DNA of 64,000 bases, from NCBI GenBank assembly GCA_032622095.1, contig CP136067.1:193094052-193158051 (forward strand), given 5' to 3'. Made by a program: the position numbers and the translations under genes. Shown here piece after piece: positions 23,021 to 35,634 of this stretch. The notes below the pieces were generated by a model. It saw only the letters and a list, made by a program, of their open reading frames with translations, searched no databases and was not told the DNA's origin. Numbering within the stretch: the first letter of the stretch is position 1; the number at the start of each line of letters is the position of its first letter. The stretch is from Siphonodentalium dalli. Taxonomy: Eukaryota > Mollusca > Scaphopoda > Gadilida > Siphonodentaliidae.

Positions 23021-25474
23021 GTTACTATTTTTATGTGTACCCATACCATGTATGGTACACATAATGCCGACGTCCGGATCAACCATCCGTCGTTCGTCCG
23101 TCCGTCCGTCCGTCTGTACGTCCGTCCGTCCGTCTGTCCGTAGACACTTGCTATCCGATTCAGTTACTCAAATATTTTCTATCGGATCGTGTTAAAATTT
23201 TATGTGCATGTTTATGATAACACACTCCTCACCTGTATAGTTTTTGGTATCGATCGGATGATCGGTTTAGAAATTATTAACACTTTGCATCCGCACATAG
23301 GCATGAGCTATCCGATGCTGTAACCAAAGTATTTTTTGTCCTATTGTTTTCATATCTGATATGTAGGTTTATGATGACACACCCCTCACCTGTATAGTTT
23401 TTGGTATCGATTAGTTTATCAGTTTAGAAAATAATTAACCCTTCACACACATGCTATCCAATGCAATAAGTTGAACATATTTCTTCTGATCTGCCTCATA
23501 TTTCTTACCTAGGTTTTTCTTAGCATGGTCTTCATCTGTATGGTTTTTGGTATCGTTTAGTTAACCCTTTCTGCTCTTGTTTTTAAATAGAATTAATCCA
23601 AGCTGTGTTGACTTAAATATTTTTCATCTGATCAGCACCAAATTTGGTACATATGGTCCTCACCCCAAAATACAGATCAGGTTCAAATTTGAGTTTGATC
23701 TGGTATATTTTAACAGAGTTATGGCCATTTAAAATTCAAGTAGCTGATAATCTAATTAATGATTGCAGGCACTGTGAGCTTGGAAGAGGAGATCTTATTA
23801 CACAGCCAGTGTCTTATTGGAAATGAGTTTTGTTTAGCTTGACATTAGATAAATACCATGGCTCACAGTCAAATCTCTTTAGACACATATCACAGTGATA
23901 GGGGTTCTCTCCTGTATGGACCAGAACACCTGATCAAACAAATCTCTCAACACTAATAAAATTTCTCTCCTGACTCTCAGACTCTATCACACACAGTGGG
24001 CTAGCATCTCTAAAAACTTGTCAAAACCATGATTGATGACTTTCTGGTCCATTCTGTGTTCTGTACAAAATTAAGTTAACCCCTTTGTTGAAACAGGTTC
24101 ATGACATTAGAGACTGACTTATTGTATGGGTTTCTAAATCCAATGACATGCTTTTTATAGACTTGTTGTGTTTATCAGTTAATTAGTTTGGGTAAGATTA
24201 AACCCATTCTATCCGATTTTATGACTCAAATATTTCCATTGATTATGTTTTTAGTTCTTGGCATAGTTTATGATAACACACCCCTAACCTGCACAGTGAG
24301 GGTCATTTGGTTTATTTGCTCAAAAATATTAACATCCTCCACCAATCCTGTTGACACAATGTGATAACTAAATATTTTTCACTTGATCACTATATAAATA
24401 ATTGCATCCATGTTAATGATGAAACATTCTTCACCTGTATAAATTTTGGTATCGATTGAATTATTTTGATAATATATTAACCGTAACTTCAATTATATTT
24501 CCGCTGTTTAGATACAATATATCTTTCCAATGATCAGCTTAGAAGAAAATTAACCCACCCCATTCCATAGTCATACAGTATGCTATCCAATGTAATGAAT
24601 CTAATATTTTCAATCTGACCAATCTCATATCCTACCTCTAGCTATCTGAAAATTCTGCATAAAAACATTTTATATCCAATCATTATCAATCATTTTATAT
24701 CCAGGTCTATACATCCCTCACTTGTATAGTTGTTCAGGGATTGATTAGTTTTTGAATCGGGAACTATTAACTCTTTTGTCCCATCTAAATGATCCCAAGA
24801 ATTTTTAATATGCAGCTAACACAAAACATAATAAAAAAAATAACAATATTAAAAAAATCATAATATGTTATGTCTCACATTCCAGTGTAATATGCAAATA
24901 AATAACTATTTTGTCTTTAACTGCTATGGTGCTTCTCTCTGACTATGGATTGAGCTTAATTAGCTTTATCACTCTATAAGACATATCTGTGTTGAAGTCA
25001 CTTAATAGGTTGAAATGGAATGCCACATCCGTGTTCCTATTGTGTTTATGTGAGCAAGGTGCCCAATAAGTCTGATTCCACTTGTGACCTTAATAGTAAG
25101 GTGTCAATTATTGAAACTTTTGCACTTGTGAAAAGGTTGGTGTAAGGATTTATTAAAATAGCTAATCGGTATCGCCAAGGTATGGGTTAAACATCTGCCG
25201 ATCGTGATCGGTCTCTCATTTATCATCGCCTTTGTGAGCAGAGATTGTAGAGGTCACAGGTCCCAATGGTAATCATACACTTGAGCTTTTGGTGTTTCTT
25301 CCACTTGTCAACCGGTCACCACGGCTGTGACCCGTCATGAAAATTGCATGAACGGTTAACCGAAAACAGACAGTGCAGTGCTCAACACCAACATAATTAG
25401 ATACATGCAGCAAAATGCTGGGATATCAAGAAAAAAATGGGACGGACGGAGGTAAAGAGAAACTGGAGCCTTCT
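22781..25474. mobile_element. 2.7-kb element with ~155-bp inverted ends
   Basis: GACTCCAGTTACTTCC...CATTTTTTTCTTGATATCCC ... GTTGGTGTTGAGCACTGCAT ... GCAATTTTCATGACCGGTCA at 22782-22945 is the complement of 25310-25473. It contains an R-type array at 23029-24790. No open frame of note. The left end starts about 140 bp after exon 4. Confidence 0.82.
23029..24790 (+). repeat. R-type array: CGTC head plus ~150-bp decaying units
   Basis: Starts with the small palindrome ACCATGTATGGT and a (CGTC)n/(CTGTC) microsatellite at about 23090-23140. Units of roughly 150 bp follow, each with GCTATCC(G)A, GATGACACACC-like, CACCTGTATAGTTTTTGGTA and a TTAACC end. The first 600 bp are closely repeated at 35014-35634. 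Later units decay. Confidence 0.8.
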
Positions 25475-25702
25475 GAGTATTATTATCATCAGAATTCAAG
25501 CTCCTGACACCATTTTAATGGCTGAGAGTTGTGGAGTAAATAGGTTTATAATGGCCTTTAAAAGTAAAAACTAATAAAAATATCATCACTATAACCCCAC
25601 TTGAAGGGGGCATACTGCATTACATGTATGAGTGCGCCCATCAGCCGTCCGTCCATCCAAGCAGATATCTCAGTCAAGGGTTTTTAGATCTGAGACTATG
25701 GG

Positions 25703-25780
25703 AGACTCACATTTTTAAGAAAATGTATTGGCACAGGGTTTTTTGCAAAATTTAGGAAATTCCAGTCTTGGAAGGATTAA
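25703..25780 (+). mobile_element. family B right-end fragment
   Basis: GAGACTCACATTTTTAAGAA, TATTGGCACAGGGTT and TCCAGTCTTGGAAGGATTAA match the right part of B, diverged. Confidence 0.6.
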
Positions 25781-25959
25781 TTTGCTTTAAAATTTTAGTT
25801 CTGTCCTGCCCATATTTCATTTTGCCACCATGGTGGTATGATAGCACCCGTGGTATGATGGCACCATGGTGGTATGACAGCACCCGTGGTGCAACCTCTT
25901 CTTCATTTCCAGCCATATCATGAATGTATTCTCAATATTATGATTCTATCTTCTCACAG

Positions 25960-26132
25960 GGAGTTGATGTTTACATGTTGGCGCAGCCATTTTCCAAGCT
26001 ACAAGAAACCGGCTTCACAAATGCTATTGTATCAAAGCTTACAAGGATCCAAGATTACATTCTGAAGAAATACGACAATGAGCTTTACTCTCATCTCGAG
26101 CGACTTGAAATCTATCCTCAAATTTATGGAAT
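25960..26132 (+). CDS. TBC1D5: TBC1D5 exon 5: TBC domain, KLxRIQDxILKK and PQIYG
   Basis: A 173-nt exon after a TTCTCACAG acceptor, in phase 0. It begins GVDVYMLAQPFSKLQETGF and ends ...LERLEIYPQIYG plus AT of a split codon before a GTGAGT donor. It matches the TBC1D5 stretch VNQIQDHLLKKHDIELYMHL and LEIAPQIYG. This is the helix pair that precedes the RWVRLLFGREF strand of the TBC domain. The start of the exon (about 25 residues) differs from vertebrate TBC1D5, as expected for the variable insertion between helices. The following intron is the longest in the window at 11 kb. Confidence 0.93.
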
Positions 26133-27529
26133 GTGAGTAAATTATCATACCTCTGCACTACACTAGTACTGGGAATCAACAATGATATAACCATCTTATT
26201 ACACTCCTATGAGCGATTTCCATTGAAAATGCCGTTAATTAAAAATGTTATGTCACTAGTGAATTATGTCATTGCTCGTTACATCATTGACGTTATGTCG
26301 CTTACTGATCTTGACTGAAATTTAGGTGGTTAATCTTTCTCCACATCGGGACTTTCATGCATTAATTCTGTGTGTTTTAATCATTTTTCCGCCAAAGGAA
26401 GCCCTCACACTGAACTATATGGATATATGTCCTGCGTTTGTAAACCATAGTAGAAAAGGGGTTAACCTTTTTGGTCGCCTACGATCACTCACGGTCTTCA
26501 GTGGCTTGCCTCGAAATCAGTCACGCATGCGCAGTCCCAATATAACCGATTGAATCTCGTCAGTTTATTTTCTGCTACCAAACCGAACGGAAGTCTAAGG
26601 GAGTATTTTTCCGAATTTGTCGTTTAACAATAGCGACAAATTCAATTTATCGATACAATAATTACTGGTCGCCTACGCGTTCGTTTTTATAATTATCGTT
26701 TCGAATTCACGGACCGTTTCGCTTCAAACATATAATTGTTCGTGTTTTCAAACAGGCGGCGAACTTAAAAAAATTATCGAATATGAAAATCAACATTTCG
26801 CCATAATTAGCCGCCATTTCAAGGCCTTACGAGGCGCACAGATTATTGTGAGAAATACATCTATGGAATTATTATAGCACCTATAAGGTATGATAGAATT
26901 TGTCAGATATCAAAAATGCCACGTGATTCGCCGCCGGAAGTATCCTAATTTCGTGGGAATTATTTTGACGTTTTAATGCGTGGAAATTTATTTAGCAATA
27001 ATTCCATCGCTACTGACGCTATCTCTCGTCATGTTATGAACAACGTGCTTTCACATAATACTATGTTGTTTTATGTTTCAATACAAATGATCCAGATGTG
27101 TTAATCACGTTTGACCTTGAAGTTGATTACAATCTACACAGTTGATTAGATCTTGGTTTATCAATGTCACATGCATAACAATAACTTCATATGACAGTAG
27201 TATCGTAGTGCTACGAATAAATCTCAGCCATGTCCTAGATGTATGTTGATTAATAGCTACCTTGTATATAATGAACAATAGCTGCGATTATACACCAGCC
27301 GGTTCAGCAAGCCGGTCTGAACCGGTGGGCTTGTAAATTTCTGAGAGGGATCCAGAGATGTTTTTCTACCTGTTACAGGTTTGGGCGCTCAAAGCGCCCC
27401 TGGGGATAGTAATTATTCAAGTTGGTTTTCCATTATTTCAACGAATTTTTCTATAATTCAACAACTAAAACATGAAAATCAGATGAGATTAGTCTACTAG
27501 TATGATATAGAGCCTTTATTTGCACCATC

Positions 27530-30020
27530 TCTGGATCCTTCCTGGCTAGTATTTCTCGGTCGGATCTCTTCTCGGGCAGGAACAGTTCACGCTCCCCCGA
27601 TTATGCCTCGGCATTCAATCAATTAGTGGGGAGGCGACCGGTGGCGATGCCGGGGTACTTGGGACCCCCAGGACATTTGGTCCCACACCGGCGCGAGCGG
27701 TTCTGTGTGCTGAAGTTGCCAAATCGCGTGCAAACGTAACGACACCGGCTGGGCGGCCTACGGCGACTTCGGCATAGGGCAGTGGCCCTACCCATTCGGT
27801 AGCAAGCCCGGTCCCCCTGGTCACGCTCTATATAAAGACACGGCCTTGCCTGCCTCTCAGCCGTCTTGGGGTTTCTGCTGCAATGGCCTCTACCCATCGT
27901 TCTGCTTGGACAGGACATTCAGCTTGGTCGGGACCACCTGCAATTTGGGGGGGCTCACCCCGGTCCGATGGCTCCACCTCCTTCCAGTTATCAGAAGAAA
28001 CCAGTTTTGGCTATGGGATTCTTCATTTCGACACTGGACTCCAAAATTGGAAATCAGTTTATCAGCCTTTTGCTCAAGCAGTTGGCCGTAGCTTAAAATT
28101 CCATGGGAGGTATTTACACCGCGATTGAGCCATCGCCGGAATGGGCCTCCCTCTAGTGTTTTGTCGTCCATTATGGACATTGCAGGTCGTTCCGACGCTA
28201 GGGCAGGGAGCGACATGCTATCCTTACACCCCAAGGCGTCTGAGGCTTTCGATGACGACCCGTCTGCGCACAATACGTCAGACTGTGGGTCTTTTCGGTC
28301 GTCACAGTCTGGCATCGGTAAGGCAGAAGCTGCGGATCGTGATTTCCTATCCACGGATTATCTCATCTATAGGCTTCTTCCTACTGAACTATGAACTCTC
28401 AAGCCCTCCTGGCATGCCCTGCGCACTCGTACCACCGTCTTCAAAATGCATCGAGAACTCAATCTATCTTACCTGTGATATACATTTCATAGGTAAGGTA
28501 CACGACCCGCGACTGTCGCACTGGTCAATAGACTTCACATATGAATGAAGCACATTTACATGGAAAGCATTTCTGTTGTCACGTGCCACAACGACCCTGC
28601 CAATGGCCTGGCCGACAGAGTACATCTCATGGCTCTTCATACTCCTATTACCAATATCAATTTGATTATCTGGCACATGGTAATAAAATTAACAGGGCAC
28701 TGCACGCTTCGGTCTATGCTGGATTTGTCCTATAGACAATAGACAATAACACGGGCAAAGACGTTTGCACTGTCCAGCTCAGCTTTCGAGGAAGCTCATT
28801 GACTAGCGTTATAGACCTTTCCTTGCAGGCAGGGGACCACCCAGTCAGAGTGGATCCCAACCCCATGGCACCAGACACCCGATCATAAGGGCCTGAAACC
28901 ATGCTGCCAACTCTGCGCGCTTCGGTATATGCCGGATTTGTCCTATCAACATTCGACAATAAAACAGGCAAAGACGTTTGCGCTGTCCAGCTCAGCTTTC
29001 GAGGAAGCTCATTGACTAGCCATCAGACCTTTCCTTGCAGGCAGGGACCAACCCATATGAGGGGATCCCAACCACATGGCACCAGCCGCCCAATCATAAG
29101 GGCCTGCAACCATGCTGACAACTCTGCTCGCTTCGGTCTATGCTGGATTTGTCCTATTTTCCTTAAACATGCCTTCAACAGGACCACTTAGGTCGGGGGA
29201 GCTCCTCTCTATCATGGCTCTTAAAATTCAATAAGTAACAACATTATAAAGGGATGTGTGTCCTTTACTAGGAGGATGATAATTTCATTTGTTTCCTTCA
29301 TCAGCGAGCCATTTTAGAGCGGGTCTTCCCCTAGTTTGCTGCATGCCTCACACTAACATACCTATCACACACCTAGGTCGTTCTGCTGCATGTTTGGGGG
29401 GGCAAGTGACATCATGTTCTGGGCAGAGGCTCAGAACTGAATATTCCGTATGGTGACAATTTACCCGTGTTTATCATCTGATTACATTGTACATCATTTG
29501 AACTGATTTCAGTTGTCAAAGAGCCAAAGGGCCTTCTGAAATGATCTCATTGCTGACTTATATATCATCTTGATATATATATTTTATATCATTTTATATA
29601 TTTATATACGCGTAAGATTTGTATCACAGGGTTTCTGTCGGATATCTTGTGATGCATAGGTACCTCAGAGACATGTGATCAGTAGAAGAAAAACAAGGAA
29701 ACTGTTCTAAGAAGAACGACAGGGGGCATGACCACCTTGCAAGATGCGGTGGTGGGGGCTCCCTCTGTTCAGATGGCTTGACTCCATTATCGTTGTACAA
29801 CCTGTTTGGCCTAATGGGTTCTCAACTCAATCCCTGTGCCACAAATTTGGCATCAGGTTCTCTGGCTTTTTCTTTGGCGAATAGCAGTTAGTTAGTGGGC
29901 CTCCGTCTGTGCAGGTCGTTCTGTCGCTAAGGCGGAGAGTGAGTTAGTCTCCTTCCCAGGGTTTCCGCCAGGCCGGCTGCGGGTCCGTCACACGGACCCA
30001 TTCCCCTCGCAGATGATCTG
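27530..30020. other. GC-richer island, degenerate, origin unknown
   Basis: The base composition is clearly richer in G and C than the rest of the window. The longest frame (28354 down to 27890, - strand, 154 codons) and a following frame to 27615 are not recognised. CAGGTCGTTCYGWCGCTA plus a GGCRGRGAGYGA continuation occurs at 28184 and again near 29912. A 212-bp unit is repeated from 28707, 28919 and 29131. It looks like a broken retroelement or captured sequence; a DIRS-like or other retroelement origin is only a guess. Confidence 0.35.
28707..29158 (+). repeat. 212-bp direct repeat, 2.1 copies
   Basis: CTTCGGTCTATGCTGGATTT recurs at spacing 212 (28707, 28919, 29131). The intervening unit carries GCAAAGACGTTTGC, CAGCTCAGCTTTCGAGGAAG and CCTTTCCTTGCAGGCAGGG. 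Copies are about 90% alike by eye. Confidence 0.8.
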
Positions 30021-32121
30021 TTTGATTCAGGCATGTACCAAATGTCAGTAGCAATATGTCGTAAAAAAAATTTGGCTGCAACGGGAGTTAAACAGAATAC
30101 TGGTGAAAAAGCGGGTCAAATAGCGACATTAGATACAGCGTAATACATGTCGCTGTAACATCAAAGAATGCCGGACTGTTGAGTATGGATGTTTTTGTGC
30201 ACGGGATTCCATGGATGAAACTACTCAGACTCGAAGACCCCGTCCTATCGTACAATTACATAATTGGATCAAAGAACACCCAATTGCTGAGTCGGGACAT
30301 TTTTATGCACGGGATTTTCGTGGATGAAACTACTCAATGTTGATCATTTATCTTATTGCTGTATTATCATTTGTTTTGAGTTCGATGTCAGTGAAGTTCC
30401 TGAAAAAAACATGTGATTCTCTACGTGTGTTGATTATTATGCGTATATTGCCATGCATACTCAACAAAATCCCAAAGTGATTTATTTCACAATAATACGG
30501 AACCTGTCCTGTCTTTATAGCGCGAATTCATAGTGACAACACCATTCATTTGAGCCATATTACACGCATGGAGGATAAACACAAACACATACCCTCCCCC
30601 CCCCCAATATTGAGATAAAGTCAAAGTACAGTCAATAATAGTTTCGTTGTCCCGCCTGGGTCCCCAAGCACAATCAACGACGCACATGTTCACATTTCCA
30701 GCCGAAACTCAATTATATTTTACAAAACGTTTCTATAGCTGCGGTCAATCGTCAGTTGTTGGCCTATACAGACTATTGAACAAGCTACGCGTTCCGAGTG
30801 AAAGACTTCGCTACCATTCGTATTTCGCCGCTATAAAAATATACTCCAGACAAACCCTGCAGTATGACGTCACAGCGCACAAAGAGTTTTACGATTGACA
30901 GAATACATGTACATAATCCTGTCAGTTTAATTTCCACGGACGCTACCTGAAATTCTAAAAAATAATTTATTCAATTCTCCTTGCGTGGTATTATTGGTCA
31001 ATGCGTAGATGCCTTTTAGTGTTTATATTCATTATATCTTATTGTTAGTTATAAATGTGTAAACACTGTAACTCGTAGCTCGTTATTTATAGAGTATTCA
31101 ATCAGACGGCAGTCTTATACGTACGTAATTACATGATTAATTATTTGTATACCATCAACAGAATTAATGCACCCACAGAAATGATCGACTTGCATAATAT
31201 ATGTAGCTTTGGATTGCTTTGTGGGACACTCAGGTGCAAGGAAATGGCTACTTTTAAGTGTCAAATAACAAAATTTTCGCCTGACAGGACGAACCATGGT
31301 CGTCCCGTCGCGTTATGTGTTTCTCCAATACGGACTCATTTATTTCCCCCTGGCGGAAACCCTGCCTTCCTTCATGATCCTGAATCATGGGACCTTGACG
31401 GGTGGGACCTTAGAACAGACAGCTGAAGAAGACGACACAGAGAAGAACGAAGAGTTTCTTCTTCCGTTATACTTGCTCTGTTCGCTCGCAACTATGCATT
31501 GGATGGCACCTCATGGGATGTTTGTTTCAAAACAAGGGGGGCGGTACACATTTGAGCAATATAGCACTCTAACTATATGAGTTATTTCACGTAAATAATC
31601 CAAACAGATTCATTAAAGTGTTCATATATGGTACAATCTGTTTTAGAAGAGTACCTTTACTCAAAATTTGGCTATTAACTTTATTGCTCGTGCCTCCTCC
31701 TGGGCTTGCATTCTAATCCATATAGTTCAGTGTGAGGGCTTCCTTTGGTGGAAAAATATTATTTTAAAAATTATAATACATTTTTCCTTAAAGAAAGCCT
31801 GAACACTGAACTATCATAGGGCCCTCCCATGGCGGCGCCATTCCCAACCCCGCAACTCGCCAATCTCCTGATTGAGTTGAAAATAAACTGACGAGATTCA
31901 ATCGGTTATATTGGGACTGCGCATGCGTGACTGATTCCGAGGCAAGCCACTGAAGACCGTGAGTGATCGTAGGCGACCAAAAAGTTAACCCCTTTTCTAC
32001 TATGGTTTACAAACGCAGGACATATATCCATATAGTTCAGTGTTCAGGCTTTCTTTAAGGAAAAATGTATTATAATTTTAAAAATAATATATTTGGCGAA
32101 CCAATGAAGAAGTGTTATAAA

Positions 32122-32285
32122 TAGAGTAATCAATTAGTTCCGAGAATTACGTTAAATAATTCACTCGAGGTAAGAGACATTTAGGTAAGAAACTCGTGCG
32201 CTAATGTGCACACGTTTCTTACCGACGTCTCTGGCCTCTCGTGAATTATTTAACATAATTCTCGGAACCAATTGATTACTCTCTA
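32122..32285. repeat. palindromic element, about 164 bp
   Basis: GAGTAATCAATTAGTTCCGA pairs with TCGGAACCAATTGATTACTC, continuing through AATTACGTTAAATAATTCAC to a centre near GTGCGCTAATGTGCAC. A MITE is likely. Confidence 0.82.
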
Positions 32286-32324
32286 TGTAATTCACTGTTG
32301 GAAATCAGTCATAATGGATCCATT

Positions 32325-32990
32325 TACCTTCTTTACAGAATGGATTCTCCCATTCAATGATAAAAGTATATGTTGGAATGACCCATTGATCATCTGGAGG
32401 GGTGTTCAGAAAATATAAGCCGACAACAGACAGGCAAACATATCATACAAGTGTAGAAGGTTTCGTATTCATTGGTGGGAGATGTTCAGTTAACCCTTTA
32501 CCCAACAGAACGGCCCTGTGCCAATGCATTCTCTTATATATGCGAGTCGACCATAGGTCGCCTCGCATATATAAGAGAATGCATTGGCTTAACACATTAA
32601 AAATTATAAAATTGTTAAAGAATGTAAGAAAAAATGGTAAAAAGTGTTAAAAAAAGATTTTTTTTAGGCCAATGCATTCTATTATATATGCGATACGACC
32701 TATGGTCGACTCGCATATATAAGAGAATGCATTGGCACAGGGCATAACTGTAACTATCACAATGTGGTCAAGGAGCCGGTTCCAATGATATCCATATTTG
32801 TATGGTGTTATTGAGACAGACCGAAGATATTTTAGGCTGTTGAAGCTTTATTTGGCCGGTTTTGGCCGTTTTGTTGGGTAAAGGGTTAATGAGTTCAACA
32901 AATTATCTATGATCGTTTGTTGAACTTATTATTATCTGAGCATTAAATAAAGGAACTACTCATCAATGAATATTTAGTAGAGAAAGAAAA
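32325..32990 (+). mobile_element. family C MITE interrupted by an A element
   Basis: The left arm (TTTACCTTCTTTACAGAATG to GGGAGATGTTCAG) and right arm (GAGTTCAACAAATTATC to TATTTAGTAGAGAAAG) of C flank the A insertion at 32490-32889. Joining is at TTAA within C. Confidence 0.82.
32490..32889 (+). mobile_element. family A TTAA MITE, copy 4, nested in C
   Basis: Complete, both TTAA sites intact, differing from copy 1 by a few bases (for example CTATTATATATGCGATACGA in the second palindrome). Confidence 0.9.
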
Positions 32991-33109
32991 AAAGAAGATG
33001 CACCATCCGATTTGACATCAAATTAATATAACTGTACTTCGTGGCTACACGTCCATGGACCCAGACATAATTATATCTCTTGGTTCATCAGCTCTTAACC
33101 CTTTGAACC

Positions 33110-33509
33110 TTAAACCTTTACCCAACAGAACGGCCCTGTGCCAATGCATTCTCTTATATATGCGAGTCGACCATAGGTCACCTCGCATATATAAGAGAAT
33201 GCATTGGCTTAACACATTAAAAATTATAAAATTGTTAAAGAATATAAGAAAAAATGGTAAAAAGTGTTAAAAAAAGATTTTTTTTAGGCCAATGCATTCT
33301 CTTATATATGCGAGTCGACCTATGGTCGACTCGCATATATAAGAGAATGCATTGGCACAGGGCATAACTGTAACCATCACAATGTGGTCAATGAGCCGGT
33401 TCCAATGATATCCATATTTGTATGGTATTAGTGAGACAGACCAAAGATATTTTAGGCTGTTGAAGCTTTCTTTGGGCGTTTTTGGCCGGTTTGTTGGGTA
33501 AAGGGTTAA
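33110..33509 (+). mobile_element. family A TTAA MITE, copy 5
   Basis: The left end is slightly decayed (TTAAACCTTTACCCAACA); the right end GTTGGGTAAAGGGTTAA is intact. It lies 220 bp from copy 4 in the same orientation. A 46-bp tandem (CGGTGCAAACAAACCATGAC) follows at 33512-33620. Confidence 0.88.
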
Positions 33510-33659
33510 CACTGATATTTCGGTGCAAACAAACCATGACTATATCTGGTAACACCAATATTTTGGTGCAAACAAACCATGACTATATCCGGTAACACTG
33601 ATATTTCGGTGCAGCGATGACATGAGGTGATAGCAAATTTTTATATAGTATAACCAGCG

Positions 33660-34205
33660 CTAGACCCACTGATTTATATGTGAATGGCCCCCACATATGT
33701 CAGCGGGTACCTACGGTGTGTAAGGAATGGTTGGCCCCTAGTATCGGGTAGTAATATATGCGCTTGCGCACAGCTTATAATCTACAAAAACATACAATAT
33801 TTTAAGCGCAATTTGGCTCTATGTTTACGTCATATAGTTTCATGTTCCACATGTTTGTAGAAACAGACATAATTTAGACAAGTTTTTTCAGTTTAATTTA
33901 CCTTTGCATATATTGATTAGTGTTCTACCACAGTTGGGGAAGGGTCTATCGCATATCAAGTTGATTTTCTCCCGCATGCGCAGAGCAGCACAATGACAAA
34001 TAAACAGTTTATACCGTATTTATTCACAACATGCCCACTAATATCTATTTAAATGGTCCCATACACGTCAGTGGTGGCAAGGGTGTGTATTTGCTATTGC
34101 TGCCCACTAGTATCGTGTCGGAATATATGAGCATGTCCATTGCATGGGCTATAATTCACAAAACAAATGTGTTTTTAAGCGAAATGTGGCACTATATACC
34201 GGCAT
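33660..34205 (+). repeat. diverged direct repeat pair
   Basis: 33680-33830 and 34045-34200 share order and words: CCCACATATGTCAGCGG / CCCATACACGTCAGTGG, CCCCTAGTATCG / CCCACTAGTATCG and TTTTAAGCGCAATTTGG / TTTTTAAGCGAAATGTGG. Ancient; no coding sign. Between 34205 and 35010 I see nothing else. Confidence 0.55.
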
Positions 34206-35013
34206 ATATAAGCTATAATTGCGTTTTCCTGCCAGTTCTGAGTAGTTGCCTAGTAACTATTGCTAAGGAGAGATTAGCTGGCAAAGTCTCCCGATCTTAT
34301 GACCAGTGGTCTCTGCATGCATAATCCTTTCAAACACGTGCCCCCCACCCTTTGAACAAAACCAATTAACACCATGCAACTAGACACTGTCTAAATTAAT
34401 GCAAATAAACCACTTAATGGTTAGTGCAATGGTGTCATTCGATCATTGGGGGTATTTGCTTAGCAACCGTGGCTACCTTTAAATAGGACATTTAGTTCAC
34501 TCTTCTAGTTTGGGTATATCTCAAATTTCACATTAGGGTATTACTCACAGGCTCCTGGGGAAAAATACCAGATACAACAATATAGACTATAACAGTGCCA
34601 AGGTTCACAAGTCCGATTTTGGGAAAACACACCATATATCATATTCCTAATAGATTCTCAAAATCGTTCTTCTCAAGTCACAATATATTTCATTGTGTCT
34701 TATTGGCCATGAAATTTCCTTTCTTTCGATGTATAATTCGATACTATCAAATGAAGGGAAGTCGAGATATAGTATCGAAAACTAGCAAAACCTGCCCACG
34801 AAAAGCAGTTGTTAGCTTCGCTGTCCGGTAAGTAGTGAATATACACGGATACCAATTCAATTATTACGCTCACAATTGCCAAACTTGCGAATTTCCTGTG
34901 TGATATATTGACTTCGCTTAAATAGACTTCGCCAAGTTATATCTCAAATGAAAGAAAATTTTATGCCCTATAACATAAACTGAGGCATATTTTGGCTGAG
35001 TTGACCATTTTTA

Positions 35014-35634
35014 TATGTACCCATACCATGTATGGTACACATAATGCCGACGTCCGGATCAACCATCCGTCGTTCGTCCGTCCGTCCGTCCGTCTGTCCG
35101 TCCGTCCGTCCGTCTGTCCGTCTGTCCGTCTGTCCGTAGACACTTGCTATCCGATTCATTTACTTGAATATTTTTTATCGGATCTTGTTAAAATTTTATG
35201 TGCATGTTTATGATGACACATTCCTCACCTGTATAGTTTTTGGTATCGATCGGTTGATCGGTTTAGAAATTATTAACCCTTTGCATCCGCACATAGGCAT
35301 GAGCTATCCGATGCTGTAACCAAAGTATTTTTTGTCCGATTGTTTTCATATTTGATATGTAGGTTTATAATGACACACCCCTCACCTGTATAGTTTTTGG
35401 TATCGATTGGTTGATTGGTTTAGAAAATAATTAACCCTGCACACAAATGCTATCTGATGCATCTAAGTCAAACTGTTTTCTTCTGATATGCCTCATATTT
35501 CTTACCTAGGTGTTTCTTAGCACGTTTTTCATCTTTATGGTTTTTGGTATCGTTTAGTTAACCCTTTCTGCTCTTGTTTTTAAATAGAATTCATCCAAGC
35601 TGTGTTGACTTAAATATTTTTCATCTGATCAGCA
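35014..35634 (+). repeat. R-type array, close copy of 23029-23640
   Basis: Starts TATGTACCCATACCATGTAT, then ACATAATGCCGACGTCCGGA, a (CGTC)n/(CTGTC)n tract and decaying units, nearly base for base as at 23029. The match ends at GATCAGCACCA, where the satellite begins. Confidence 0.85.

Larger units (their letters stand above)
26408..32043. mobile_element. 5.6-kb unit with 164-bp near-identical inverted ends
   Basis: 26408-26571 (ACACTGAACTATATGGATAT ... AATCTCGTCAGTTTATTTT) is the reverse complement of 31880-32043, differing at only a few bases. Shorter pieces of the outer arm also recur at 31724-31820 as a small hairpin (CATATAGTTCAGTGT). The interior includes a GC-richer island (27530-30020). 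It could be one large element or two copies of a smaller element in opposite orientation; the sequence alone does not decide. No intact transposase. Confidence 0.72.

Noticed and set aside
27890-28354. 154-codon open frame on the - strand as a gene
   Set aside because: No recognisable domain, overlapping frames are open on both strands in this GC-richer stretch, and it lies in a repeated, degenerate island.
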